A stretch of 64,000 bases of DNA, taken from the NCBI GenBank assembly GCA_027422505.1, contig JAPQWV010000307.1, positions 655,240 through 719,239 on the forward strand. The letters run 5' to 3'. Below the pieces are notes generated by a model that was given only the letters and a program-made list of their open reading frames with translations, was not told the DNA's origin and made no database searches. The position numbers and the translations under genes are program-made. Shown one piece after another: positions 34,268-44,505 of this stretch (positions within the stretch are counted from its first letter, which is position 1; each line of letters starts with the position of its first letter). The DNA comes from Craterostigma plantagineum. Lineage: Eukaryota > Streptophyta > Magnoliopsida > Lamiales > Linderniaceae.

Positions 34268-35683
34268 TGATCGCGCGTGTGTGTGTTAATATATTAAATA
34301 AAAGTTCGTGCAAGTACGTCAAGTAATAATTAAAATGAATATGTTATAACTATCACCACGCGCGATATGTGGTGTACCTATCGTTTGTAAAATAGCTATA
34401 GCGAGTATCCGAGTATCGAACACGAGGAATAATCTTGATTACTAGTAATAACCTATCAATTCAATATCTAGCCTAACAGATGATTGAGGTTTTTAAATTT
34501 GAACTACGTCACAACAACTTAAAATAACACAGAAAAGTGATCAAAATATAACTAAAGATTTAAGAGTAACTTTGAATAAAAAGAATGTGCTTGGAATTTC
34601 GAATCCCGCTAGATATCGTCGATGAAGTCGTAACTACCGTTACCACATGGTTAATGGCTATGTCACGATAATTCCTACTCGTTTCCAACTTAGCTTTCGC
34701 CCTAAATGGTCACGAGAATATATAGAGTAGTTTATCTAAGGTGAGGGTCGGCTATTTGCTTTCGCCCTATAGCCGACGCCTAACGTTTACGATAGAATGA
34801 ACCGTTATTTAGCTTTCGCCCTTAACGGTCTACTAAACATCACACCAACACATAGACATGCCAAATGCAATTCTCAAAACAATACATAGACATATTGAAT
34901 CGAATAAAAGCTGTCATAAACGATACAAAGCCATATCATGTGTTCACGAGTATTTTACGTCCAAACTATGGTGCTATCTAGCGTTCTTCTCATCCCAAAC
35001 ACACAAAATGATTAGCTATTCATAATAAAGGAAGAAGCCACGAAATGTGTACGAAACAAAGCAGAGAAATACATAGATTCTTCCCTATTTAACGAGCTCA
35101 AGCTTATCCCTCGTACTTTGTTCGACTCTACAGTGTAAATGAACTTCAAATCTTCACTTTAGCAGCTAGAGATCATTTGGGATTGATCTCTAGGGTTCTT
35201 GAGTCGTCCTTGAGGTGTCTTGAGTGATTAGAAATAAGTTGTGGCGGCTTAAATCCTCTTAGGGCTTCAAATTGCGGCTTAAGTAGAAACATGGTGAACA
35301 CGTCCTCAAACACGGCCATGTATCATTTGGGCTTAGGGTTTAGGCCCAACACTGTTGATCAACACGGCCATGTATCAGCCGTGTTGAAGGGCCGCAACTA
35401 TGGTTTTCCTTTATGCTGACAAACATGGCCGTGTGTCAGGCCGTGTTGAAGGGCAGCAAATTTGTTTTTCCTTTCTCTGACAAACATGGCCATGTATCAG
35501 GCTGTGTTGATGGAAAAACGTTGATTTATACTCCATGTTTACGCGGTTCATCCCAAATATTGCCTCATATACCTTTGACATAAAAATATGTAAAAATTAT
35601 GAATAAATGCACGAGACAACTCACATAAACCAAATATTCAACATGAAAATGATGGAGATAAACGAATGAAAATGCGTTTATCA
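34268..35683 (-). repeat. Athila 5' LTR, complete (1416 bp)
   Basis: On the plus strand it runs from TGATCGCGCGTG to GCGTTTATCA, with inverted TGAT/ATCA ends. It contains three GCTTTCGCCCT boxes (34694, 34759, 34811) and about 2.5 copies of the 61-bp minisatellite. It keeps the empty site of the MITE found in the 3' LTR. Confidence 0.93.
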
Positions 35684-35780
35684 CGTATGCTCTGTGGTTG
35701 CCAATTGGATCCTTCACATCAGAAAGTTTGTTAGATTATTATTATTCATCCGTTAAAGTTTCTGGGGGAGAGAGAAAAAA

Positions 35781-36490
35781 ATGGCAGCTAAAAATGAAAT
35801 TGAGAAATTCAATGGGAGAAACTACTCGCAGTTGAAAATGAGGATTAACGCAATTTTACTCAAAGAAAATATGTCTGGAGGCAATCACTGGCAGACCAAC
35901 AACAATTACAAGTGATGCCAAATGGAATAAGATAGACGGGAGAGCCATCGCCAATATTCATCTGACATTAGCAGATGGCATATTATCAAGCGTCGAAGAG
36001 AAAATCAGTGCGAAAGAAATTCGGGACCATCTTGAGAAGTTGTACCAAGTCAAGTGACTCTACAGCCGAATTTTCCTGAAAGCAAATTATAGCATCTAAG
36101 AATGGAAGAATCTTCTTCAGTGACTGTGCACATCAACAAGTTGAATACTCTGTTCTATCAACTTAAAGACTTGGACTACAAAATAGATACAAGTGAACGT
36201 GCTGAGCTTCTACTACAAAGCCTTCCAGACTCCTACGATCAACTCGTCATCAACCTGAGCAACAAGCAAGCTGCGGGAAAACTTATCTTCGACAATATTG
36301 TAGCTGCTGTTCTCGAAGAAGAAAATCAGCGCAATAACAAAGAAGACAAGTTGATAATGTCCCGACATGACTGTGACAAGGGCAATATCAGGAGCGTGTG
36401 GTCCAAACGTGAGCAGAAAACGGGCAAGACCTGGAGAGTTTGGTCCAAGTGGGAGTCATCTGAAGAAAGATTGTTGGGGCCTAAATAAAA
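35781..36490 (+). pseudogene. copia gag (UBN2-like), broken
   Basis: ATG 35781 opens MAAKNEIEKFNGRNYSQLKM (an F-x-G-x-NY..W/K-type start). A stop after about 40 codons and frame changes follow. The region 36102-36360 reads ITVHINKLNTLF-like and LLLQSLPDSYDQLVINLSNK, the conserved gag heart of this copia group. No intact zinc knuckle is seen after it. The purine-rich leader GGGGGAGAGAGAAAAAA precedes the ATG. Confidence 0.88.
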
Positions 36491-36579
36491 ATCCCAATGC
36501 TCAAGGATGCCGCCAACACTACCGACGATGGAATTGCCTCGGTGTGTGAAGCCGCAACCACTATTGGTGAAAAAGGAAG

Positions 36580-37828
36580 ATTCAACGATGTGTGGCTCAT
36601 TGACTCAGCAGCTACTTTCGACATGACTTCTCGAAAGAAATAGTTTCATCAATACGAGCCATCCTTTGGAGAGTATGTCTACAGCTGCAATGACCAAGCA
36701 CTGGAGATTGTCGGGTGGGTACGATTCAAATAAAGATGTACGATGGCACTGTACATACCATCCATGCTGTGCGACATGTGGAAGGCTTGAAGAAAAATCT
36801 GTTGTCTGTGGGACAACTTGATGATCTTGGTTTCAAAATTGAATTGGAGAATTAAATCATGAAGGTCTCCAATGGAGCACTGGTGGTGATGAAGGGAGAA
36901 AAGATAGCTGCAAATCTATACACGCGGAAGGGAGAGACTCTGCAAGAAAGGCAAGCATATGTTGCTACAACAAGTTCAAGTGACAAGTCCACGATGACCT
37001 GGCACAAGAAACTTAATCATATGTCTGAACAAGGCATGGAAATTCTTGCGCAAAAGAATCTACTTCCTGGTCTCACGACAGTGAAGCTACCATTTTGCGA
37101 GCATTGTATTGTGAGCATGCAGCATCGCCTAAAGTTCTCCCCATCAAATTTTAGAAGTAAAGAAATTCTAGAATTGATCCACTCTGATGTATGGCAAGGA
37201 CCGGTCCCATCCCTGGGAGGAGCCAACTACTTCGTATCATTCATAGACGACTACTCCAGGAGATGCTGGGTGTATCCAATCAAGAAGAAGGACGACGTGT
37301 CCCCTACCTTCAAAACATACAAGGCGTGAGTTGAACTTGAATCCGGCAGGAAAATCAAGTGTCTCCGATCAGATAATTGAGGAGAATATATTGGCAAAGA
37401 ATTCGGTGAATTCTGGAAAGAAGCTGGCATCAGAAGACAGTTCACAACAGCGTACACTCCACAACAGAATGGAGTGGCAGAGCGGTTGAATAGGACCCTG
37501 TTGGAAAGAACAAGGGCTATGTTGAGAACTGCTGGTCTGGAAAAGAAATTCTGGACGGAAGCAGTCTGTACTGCCTGTTATGTGGTGATCGGCCCCCATC
37601 TACTGGTATAGAGATGCGGACACCGATGGAAATGTGGACTGGTGCACCTGCAGACTATTCAAATCGCCATATATTTGGAAGTTCAACGTACGCGATGTAC
37701 CACAACCAAGAAACGACGAAGTTGGATCCAAATTCAAGGAAATGCCTATTCTTGGGGTACGCTGATGGAGTAAAGGGGTATCACTTGTGCGATCTCAATG
37801 ACCACAAAGTGATTATCAGTAGAGCTTG
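36580..37828 (+). pseudogene. copia pol fragment: protease, GAG-pre-integrase, integrase
   Basis: Protease near 36597 reads VWLIDSAATFDMTSRKK; the family has DSGA, so the Gly is Ala here. The GAG-pre-integrase and zinc finger lie at 36990-37150 (WHKKLNHMSEQGM, then CEHCI). Integrase: LIHSDVWQG (first Asp near 37185), DDYSRRCWVY, then CLRSDN.GEY with the second Asp near 37370 broken by a stop, and YTPQQNGVAERLNRTLLE with the Glu near 37480. A C-terminal block at 37614-37828 (LDPNSRKCLFLGYADGVKGY) follows a stop near 37608. Enzyme-dead. Confidence 0.9.
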
Positions 37829-37992
37829 AAAATTACTCGACTAAATCAAAATATTCCGAAACTGAAATTTTAAAAGCCAAATATTTTAATCAATATTAAA
37901 CAAAAAAAAATTTTAAATCCATAAAACACTTTAACGATATCCAACCAAAATTCAAAAAAAAAAAATTACCCAAATAAAATTTTAAAACCAAA
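37829..37992. other. A-rich junction between two copia remnants
   Basis: A-rich sequence with runs of A at 37902-37910 and 37955-37967. It separates the 3'-truncated copia element from the next gag; no LTR is recognised. Confidence 0.4.
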
Positions 37993-39620
37993 ATGGACAC
38001 CTACTCGATGACTCGATCCGACGACACTAGCTCCGACGACATTGGCTCCGACTTTGATAAACGGCTAAAGAAGTTTGGGCGTCAACTATGATTAACTGAG
38101 AAGGAGTTAAAGAAAAAGTCCACAAAGACCAAGTCATGCTCAAAGAAGCAAGAGACTACAAACTGACCAAACGACGCACTTAGCTTTGATGACATACAAC
38201 GAAGATGAACCTAACACATCCTCTAAGGAGGCAATGATTCCTAACTCTACATTGTTTAACATGTTAGAATTCCTCAAACTAGGTAGCTCACATGAAAAAT
38301 GAGCAGAAAAGTACAAAATAGTTAGAAGAAAAATTATCTAAGTCTGAGGAGAAAATAGCTAGTCTCGAATTAGAAGTTAGAAGCTCTAATGCGAAAATAC
38401 ATGAACTAAGAGCTTGAAAATTAGTGAGACTAAGACACCACAGTTAGAGACGCATAGCTCAAAAATTAAGGAATTAGAAGCCAGGCTAGAGAATAACTAC
38501 AATTGTTTGGTTAGGAACCTCGACGAGAAAGCTAGCCACAATTGTAGATTAACAAATGCCAACTCTAAGATCACTAGTCTAGAATTTCAATTAGAAAATT
38601 CTAATGCTAAGATTAGTGAACTTACCAAGAGTTTAAATGCCTGCGAAATCGAAAAGATCACTGCTCAAGCTAACTATGCTTTCTTAGGTGAAGAACGTAA
38701 GAAGCTCTATTCTAATATTAAAAATTTAGAAAATCTTCTTGCGACTTCTAAAACAGAGGAAGCAAAATCTCGTCATGCTGAAAATTCTTCTTACATCGAT
38801 ATACCTCCTATTCTTAACAAAATAGAGGATTTAAATTCTATACTAGAAACGAGAAAGAAAGAATTTTGAAGCAGAAAAGAATGCGCTTTTATTAGAAATA
38901 TCTAATCTCAAAGCTTCCTCACAAGAAAAGTTAATCATAAAGCAGGTTAAGAAAGAAAAAGAGTGATCATATTAGTTTCGGTAAATATGCTCTTCAAGCA
39001 CTTGAACCTGCTTGGATCACATCTCGACAAATTGAAGCAGGTCGGCGAGCAATGACACAAAATGCACGCGTGGTGGAAAAATTGAGCGCCAATAGATCAA
39101 ATACTCGAATCTTTAAAGCCGTTACTTCTACATATTCGTTAAAGCCTATCAATTTTAGAAGTACAAACTTTGAAAGTGGCTCTTCCTCCACAAAGAAAAA
39201 TTTTCACGAAAATAATTCCAGTTCTAGCGCTCAAACTTCATCGTGTGTTTCAAATGATACTACTAATTTTTCACTTAAAAAGCCTAGACTTGGAAATAAT
39301 TTTCGAAATTGTTATAATCATTATGTGAAAAATGTGCATTCTCCATGTAGGAAATATGATAGATCTGGTTTACATGCTTATCATTCTATTTGCTCATATT
39401 CTTACATGAATATCCAGTCAAAGTCTAATCCGAAAAACATTTATTACGACTGGGCAATGAGAGGATCTTTAAAAATACAGATTCAAAGAGCACATTCTCA
39501 AAAGCTAAATTTTCATATCCGTGAAAAGTCATGCAAAAACGGATTCCTACGTCGGATATCAAGTCACAGAGTCCTAGTAAAAAATGGATTCCTAAGGCTA
39601 ATTCATCGACCGACTTAGGA
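37993..39620 (+). pseudogene. Coiled-coil copia-type gag remnant with embedded plastid DNA
   Basis: ATG 37993 opens MDTYSMTRSDDTSSDDIGSD. A basic region and ALMTYNEDEPNTSSKEAM (near 38185) resemble gag of SIRE-like plant copia elements. 38414-38869 is a long heptad-like coiled coil (KIKELEARLENN; KITSLEFQLENSNAKISELT). A plastid rpl16 piece interrupts the sequence at 38966-39083. The last segment (39084-39618) is Ser/Asn-rich with a weak C..C..H-like patch. Stops and shifts throughout. Exact lineage is not certain. Confidence 0.62.
38966..39083 (+). pseudogene. rpl16: Plastid rpl16 fragment (nuclear plastid DNA, ~118 bp)
   Basis: Translates as [12 protein letters not shown] followed by [18 protein letters not shown] and TQNAR, which is the conserved centre of chloroplast ribosomal protein L16. 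Mitochondrial L16 lacks this wording. A single-base loss at about 39069 (family CGCCG[TC]GG, here CGCGTGG) shifts the frame just before the fragment ends. It lies inside the gag remnant with no rpl16 exon 1, intron or neighbours (rps3, rpl14), so it is a small transferred piece, not a functional gene. Confidence 0.93.
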
Positions 39621-40299
39621 TAACAATCTAATTTTACACGATTTACGACTAACTCATTTTCTGCTAATAAGAGAGGACCCATACGACAATGGGGTACCAA
39701 AGTTCCAATAGTTTTGCAGATATCCCTCATTTATGGTACTCCGGTGATAGTTGCTCCACATACATGATCAAGGGCGAGCGGCAGGGCAACTACAACAAAT
39801 CCCTACCTAAGCGCCAAAGTCGATGACAAAATTCCTTCCTCATGTTTAAAAAAATGCTAAATTTTGAGGGTGAGTCACTATTAATTTTCTAGGGATCACA
39901 ATTTGGTACATTATGCATCTGAGCTGAAATGTTAAATGCAAAATTTTTTTACGCATTTTACGCATATAGCTAATTAAAAAAAACTCTTCATGCATATTTG
40001 CTCTTTTTGTTCTCATGCATCTTCATTCCTTTTGAAAATAAAAATAAACAAAATTAGAAATAAAAATTCATGCATTTGTTTCGTTTATCATGTTCATATC
40101 TTTTTTCTTGCATTGGTTTTATTTTTTTCATTGTCATAAAAAAAAAAACAACAATAAAAAAATATATACAAGAAATTAAGTACAACGAAAATTAAATATA
40201 AAAAATAGAAAAATAAAAACATAAAAAAAATATTGCGTTGTTTTGAAAAACCAGAATTAAACAAAAACAAAAGCAATACAAAATGGGGAGTGACGATTA
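39621..40299 (+). other. Decayed copia protease region and AT-rich sequence
   Basis: Near 39733 the translation LWYSG followed by SCSTYMIKG resembles the copia protease start (WYLDSGCS..M). The rest is AT-rich with poly-A/T runs (40138-40260). No further pol block is visible. Confidence 0.5.
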
Positions 40300-41600
40300 C
40301 TCAATCTACTTTGATTTATTCACTAAAATCGTTCCTTGATATATGATTGATTATTTGCTTAATATTGTTTGTCTAGTCGCATTCTTTTGTCTAAAGGTGA
40401 AAAGTTTGTTCCACTAGACACAAAGCCACATCATATATGTGAGATTTTGAGCCTTACTCTTTTTTCGGGAATTTATCATTGAGCAAGTCACACATCAAAT
40501 GCTTGCCGTAACTCGTATTTCTTGGCCTCATACTTGCCTTGCGTTAGATTATTAGCAAAATGATTAGGGCACGTAGGAAATTCCTCACTTGGCCAAAATC
40601 AAAATATCTCCTTGAAATTATTCCTCTAGTCATCCCTTTTGAGCCTTCTCCGATATCATTTTCTTTATTTTGTATCCCGATCAAGCTTTCAACCGTAATT
40701 CAAAAATTTCGTAGGGTTGCACAAACAAGAAAAGGAGGGGGAGAAAAAGGCAACGAAAGAAAAACAAGAAAATGATGACGAAAGGAGGCAGAAAATGCAC
40801 ACGAGGAATGCTCAATGCACAATAAATAGTCCAAAAGAACATGCCTTCCCAATTATTGAAATCTTCTAGAAATCATAAGAAGAGGGCATGGATCTTGCTG
40901 TGAACTTCTCCTTCGATAATCTCGTATACTCGTCAGAACGGCTGGAAGAGGAGCACCACGAGTGAACTTCTCCAACGATAATCTGGGTTCGAATTCCATA
41001 ACTATGAACTTCTACAAATCGATAATCTTTGAAACCTCTCTAGGGATTAAAAGAAGAGGAGCACGGTATCGACCCGAGTGCCAAAAACAAGAACTTCGCC
41101 TTAGATAATCTCTCAGCCTCGTAGAGAAGCGGAGCTTCAGCTTGAGCAAGTGTAGAATAATATGAAAAAAAATTAAAGGATGAAAAAGGAAAATGCCGGT
41201 GAAGAGGACGACGAAGAAAAGGAAGAAGATCTTTAGTTCACGATTCCTAAATATTTTCCTTCCCTTCTAAGTCAGAATCATAATACTAAATCCTTCAAAA
41301 GTCCCTTTGATTCCGAATCGACGGTCTCTCGCTCGGTGAGTTGATTAAATGCGCCTTGATAACAGGTTAATTGATAAAATTTTGCTTGTGGTGACATGAG
41401 TGATATATCTAGTATATAAATCCCATGATAAAAAATAATTGAGCGCTAGAGCGAACCTCGTGAGAGTTGTCGAAATGGATCACTCTATGAGCTTAGGACT
41501 TTAGAATAACGACGCGACTTAACGGTAAATTGTTATTCTATGTGTCATGCGAAATATTTGCGTGAAAAGGATCAAAGTGACATAATCTTACCCAAAAATA
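40300..41600 (+). repeat. Retroelement 3'-UTR-like sequence resembling the Athila 3' region
   Basis: Four GAACTTC...GATAATCT boxes (40904, 40964, 41006, 41091), with AGAAGAGGAGCACG between them, match in order and orientation the boxes in the Athila 3' UTR (27566-27690, minus strand). Further on, ATGGATCACTCTATGAGCTT (about 41478) resembles the Athila ATGATCCACTCGCGAGCTT (near 27310, minus strand). No coding frame. Read as the 3' UTR of another, highly diverged element. Confidence 0.45.
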
Positions 41601-42201
41601 ATAATAATAAAATTAATAAACAAAAATAAAAATAAAAATTGTATAGTATTTTTTCGAATTTTTCTTTACTTTTATTTTTCTTTGCATATTTTTCATGCAT
41701 TTTTTGTAATTTTGCATTTATTTTACTTTTACTTTTCTTATGCATGAAAATTTTCGCACATTTTCAAATGCATTCGCACATGCATTGGCACAGACTTGGT
41801 TAAAAGCGAAATATTTCTTGCTCATATTTCATGCATATACTCTGAAATGATAATATGCGTTACTACTCATTGTGTCATATGTGTTAAATTCTCATATGCA
41901 TATCTTGGTGAATATGTCTTTGCGAAATTGTTACACTATATGGGCACTATTGAGGGCGAGTCATGATTCTTAGAGTGCGAACGTGAATTAAGGGGGAGAA
42001 TGAAAAATTACTCATTGAATTACTCCGTTATATGTTTCCAGTGAGCATGAATTGAGGGGGAGTAATATGAATTTAAGGGGGAGTAATTTTAACTGTTATA
42101 ATTCATGTTTACGCTTTTAGAGTTGCTTTAGAATCATGAACTCTCCTTGAATCTTTTTAAATGAACTCTCCTTGAATCTTTTTAAACGACTAAATCCTCC
42201 C
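41601..42201 (+). other. AT-rich sequence with three PPT-like runs
   Basis: AAGGGGGAGAATG (41990), GAGGGGGAGTAAT (42053) and AAGGGGGAGTAAT (42077) look like polypurine tracts, as seen in multiples before the 3' LTR of SIRE-like copia elements. A 24-bp duplication GAACTCTCCTTGAATCTTTT lies at 42139-42186. The tandem array begins right after CCTCCC. Confidence 0.5.
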
Positions 42202-42208
42202 GGGGGGG

Positions 42209-42578
42209 GCTTTTTAGTGATTCCAGGTCTGTGAAGTGGATGCTTTTCAAGAAGATCTTCCAACTACTACTTCGAACTCTGCTCTCGAAGATTTAGCGAA
42301 TGAAATAGATTTCTTTTGGAACTAGAGACGCTTCTTCGAGCCCGATCCAGACAACTTCCATTCGGAGAAGACGAATCTAGCGAAACGGAGAAGATGGCTA
42401 AACCCTAGCCCTCTCCTCGACCGAACGGCACGTGATTCAAGCATCATTAACGACCGAAGTTGCCAACCGTGTCCACCTCTCCAAACCTCACATCGGACTC
42501 CCCGATCTCAACACAAGGTTGATCCAAATAGGGGGAGTTTCGTGTTTTGTGCACTTTCACGGGAGAGATGGAAGGTGG
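42209..42578 (+). repeat. Array unit 0 (partial, 370 bp)
   Basis: Contains only the first ~365 bp of the unit, preceded by G8 after CCTCCC, and lacks 8 bp (GGCCTACC) present in the others near 42310. It shares ACTACTACTTCG with unit 1, where later units have ACTATTACTTCG. Confidence 0.92.
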
Positions 42579-44505
42579 GCTTTTTAGTGATTCCAGGTCT
42601 GTGAAGTGGATGCTTTTCAAGAAGATCTTCCAACTACTACTTCGAACTCTGCTCTCGAAGATTTAGCGAATGAAATAGATGGCCTACCTTCTTTTGGAAC
42701 TAGAGACGCTTTTTCGAGCCCGATCCAGACAACTTCCATTCGGAGAAGACGAATCTAGCGAAACGGAGAAGATGGCTAAACCCTAGCCCTCTCCTCGACC
42801 GAACGGCACGTGATTCAAGCATCATTAACGACCGAAGTTGCCAACCGTGTCCACCTCTCCAAACCTCACATCGGACTCCCCGATCTCAACACAAGGTTGA
42901 TCCAAATAGGGGGAGTTTCATGTTTTGTGCACTTTCACGGGAGAGATGGAACGCAGACTTTTCAAAATCCGGTAAGAACTTCGTACATCTTACCGCATTT
43001 AGGAGAAGAACTTCAAAGAAGATTCAAAAAAAAATTCGATGCACAGAAGACCGAGTGAGCTTGAAGATTTTCTAAAGAGGAGATTTCGAGGACTCGATGA
43101 CTCTTTCCATTGCAAGACGAAGACAACCCGTGCAATGTTGAAAATTGAATACAAAGGGAGAGATTGTTGGAACTATTTTATTGTATTCAATTAATAGAGT
43201 TGCCTTAGTCTTGCTATGCAAATTCGTAGTCTTGTGCTAAATTGTGACTAGTCATACTTTAGGGCTACATGTGTAAATATACCATAATAGATGGTATATA
43301 TAAGTGAGCTCCTTATGAAATAAAGAGTCGTTGTACAAGGAAAATCAGATTGGAAAATTAAAATAAAAAATTTTAGAGAGAAAATTGCCAACCCTTGCTT
43401 GAGCTCCAAGTTATTGTCTCTCTCAAGCTTCAATGGTAAATCTCATACGTTAGCTTCGAATTTCTTAGATTTACTATTCGATTCTTCTAAATTCGATCTA
43501 GGTTGGATAATTGGGGACCTAACACGTAATTTTAATACGTGGTTATAATGTCAATTACTATACAACTTTGTTAAATGTAAAGTTTAATAACGAAATTTAA
43601 GTTGTAATATTTCCAAATAAAATTCGAATTTAAGCAAGAATATAATAATGAGACAAATGAAGGTGGGCTATATTTAATTGTCGAACTTGGGGTAAAAGTC
43701 TCAGGGATAAACATGGATAAGCATTGGGTTGCTTAAGCATTAGGAAAGTGAGATCACCACCTTGTCCCATCGGTTGTGTTTTCGATGGTTTTAGTGCTTA
43801 TCTAACATTTCTAATATCCAAAGTTATTTAGTAAGAAAACCTTAAGAACAGAATAAAGAATGTGGAATAGAAAGAGCCTTCCAACGAAAAACTCACACAA
43901 GTTGGAGACATTAAATGTGAAGGAGGTATGATCTTAACAACAATACGAATAATCTCTATAATTATAGTATGTTTTATATGGTCTTTTCATGTGTCATGCG
44001 AATATTTTGAAAGAATAGATAGGTGCTTAAACTGAAGTTTTGATTTGAGAAATTCTATTGAAGAGTTGAACCTCAAGGTGTTAGGAGAGCTTCGACCACT
44101 CAACATAGTTTGGAATTTTAAACAATTTCAGCAATACTATGTGGAAGGCAACTAGGGTTTGTGGCTATAGAATAGTTTCGTGACTCTAATAAAATTATAC
44201 CACGAAACAAGCTAGGACTTTAGAACTTTGAAACATCTGTAGAAACAGCTTTACAGTTGGTGAGTTAATAAGGATGTCTATTAGGGTTTGATATTTTGAG
44301 TGTACCACTTTCTGGGATTAGAATTATTTTTGAAGATGACTTGGAAGGTGTATGAGTCTTAATGATTTGCTAAAGTTACTATTTTGAGGGTTTGGTTTTG
44401 AAGGTTTTCGAAATTCTATAGTTTTGATTTTTGTACGGTACGTTTGATAGTGTTTTAAGAGTTTCGAATGTAATGGTGTTTATGACTTGGGGGGGAGGGG
44501 GGGGG
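42579..44505 (+). repeat. Array unit 1
   Basis: Preceded by only GGG. The most substituted unit: GGTAAGAACTTCG for GGTGGAACTTCG, GATGCACAG for GATGCTCAG, ACCCGTGC for ACCCATGC. Copia-type LTR at 43165-43524. Ends in G7-A-G10 (44489-44506). Confidence 0.93.

Larger units (their letters stand above)
25394..35683 (-). mobile_element. Ty3/gypsy Athila-type retrotransposon with truncated 3' LTR
   Basis: Reading leftwards from 35683: complete 5' LTR, tRNA-Asp-type PBS, gag start, reverse transcriptase, RNase H region, integrase, a separate third reading frame, PPT and 3' LTR. The RT wording (TSWRVCIDYRKLNDATRKDH), the TGGCGCC PBS and an extra ORF after integrase are Athila characters. The 3' LTR lacks its last ~430 bp, which are replaced by the Helitron gene. 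A hAT-like MITE later entered the 3' LTR. Many frameshifts; the element is dead. Confidence 0.93.
35684..37828 (+). mobile_element. Ty1/copia element remnant (gag to integrase), split by Athila
   Basis: Collinear gag, protease, GAG-pre-integrase and integrase blocks in the copia order, plus strand. The Athila element abuts its 5' leader at CGTAT. No LTR, PBS, reverse transcriptase or RNase H remain: the sequence stops after the integrase C-terminal block at 37828. Confidence 0.9.

Noticed and set aside
35781..37828. Active copia element
   Set aside because: Multiple stops, altered protease motif, no RT/RNase H and no LTRs.
38966..39083. Functional nuclear-encoded rpl16
   Set aside because: Only a small central part is present, with a frame-shifting deletion and no start, stop or transit peptide.
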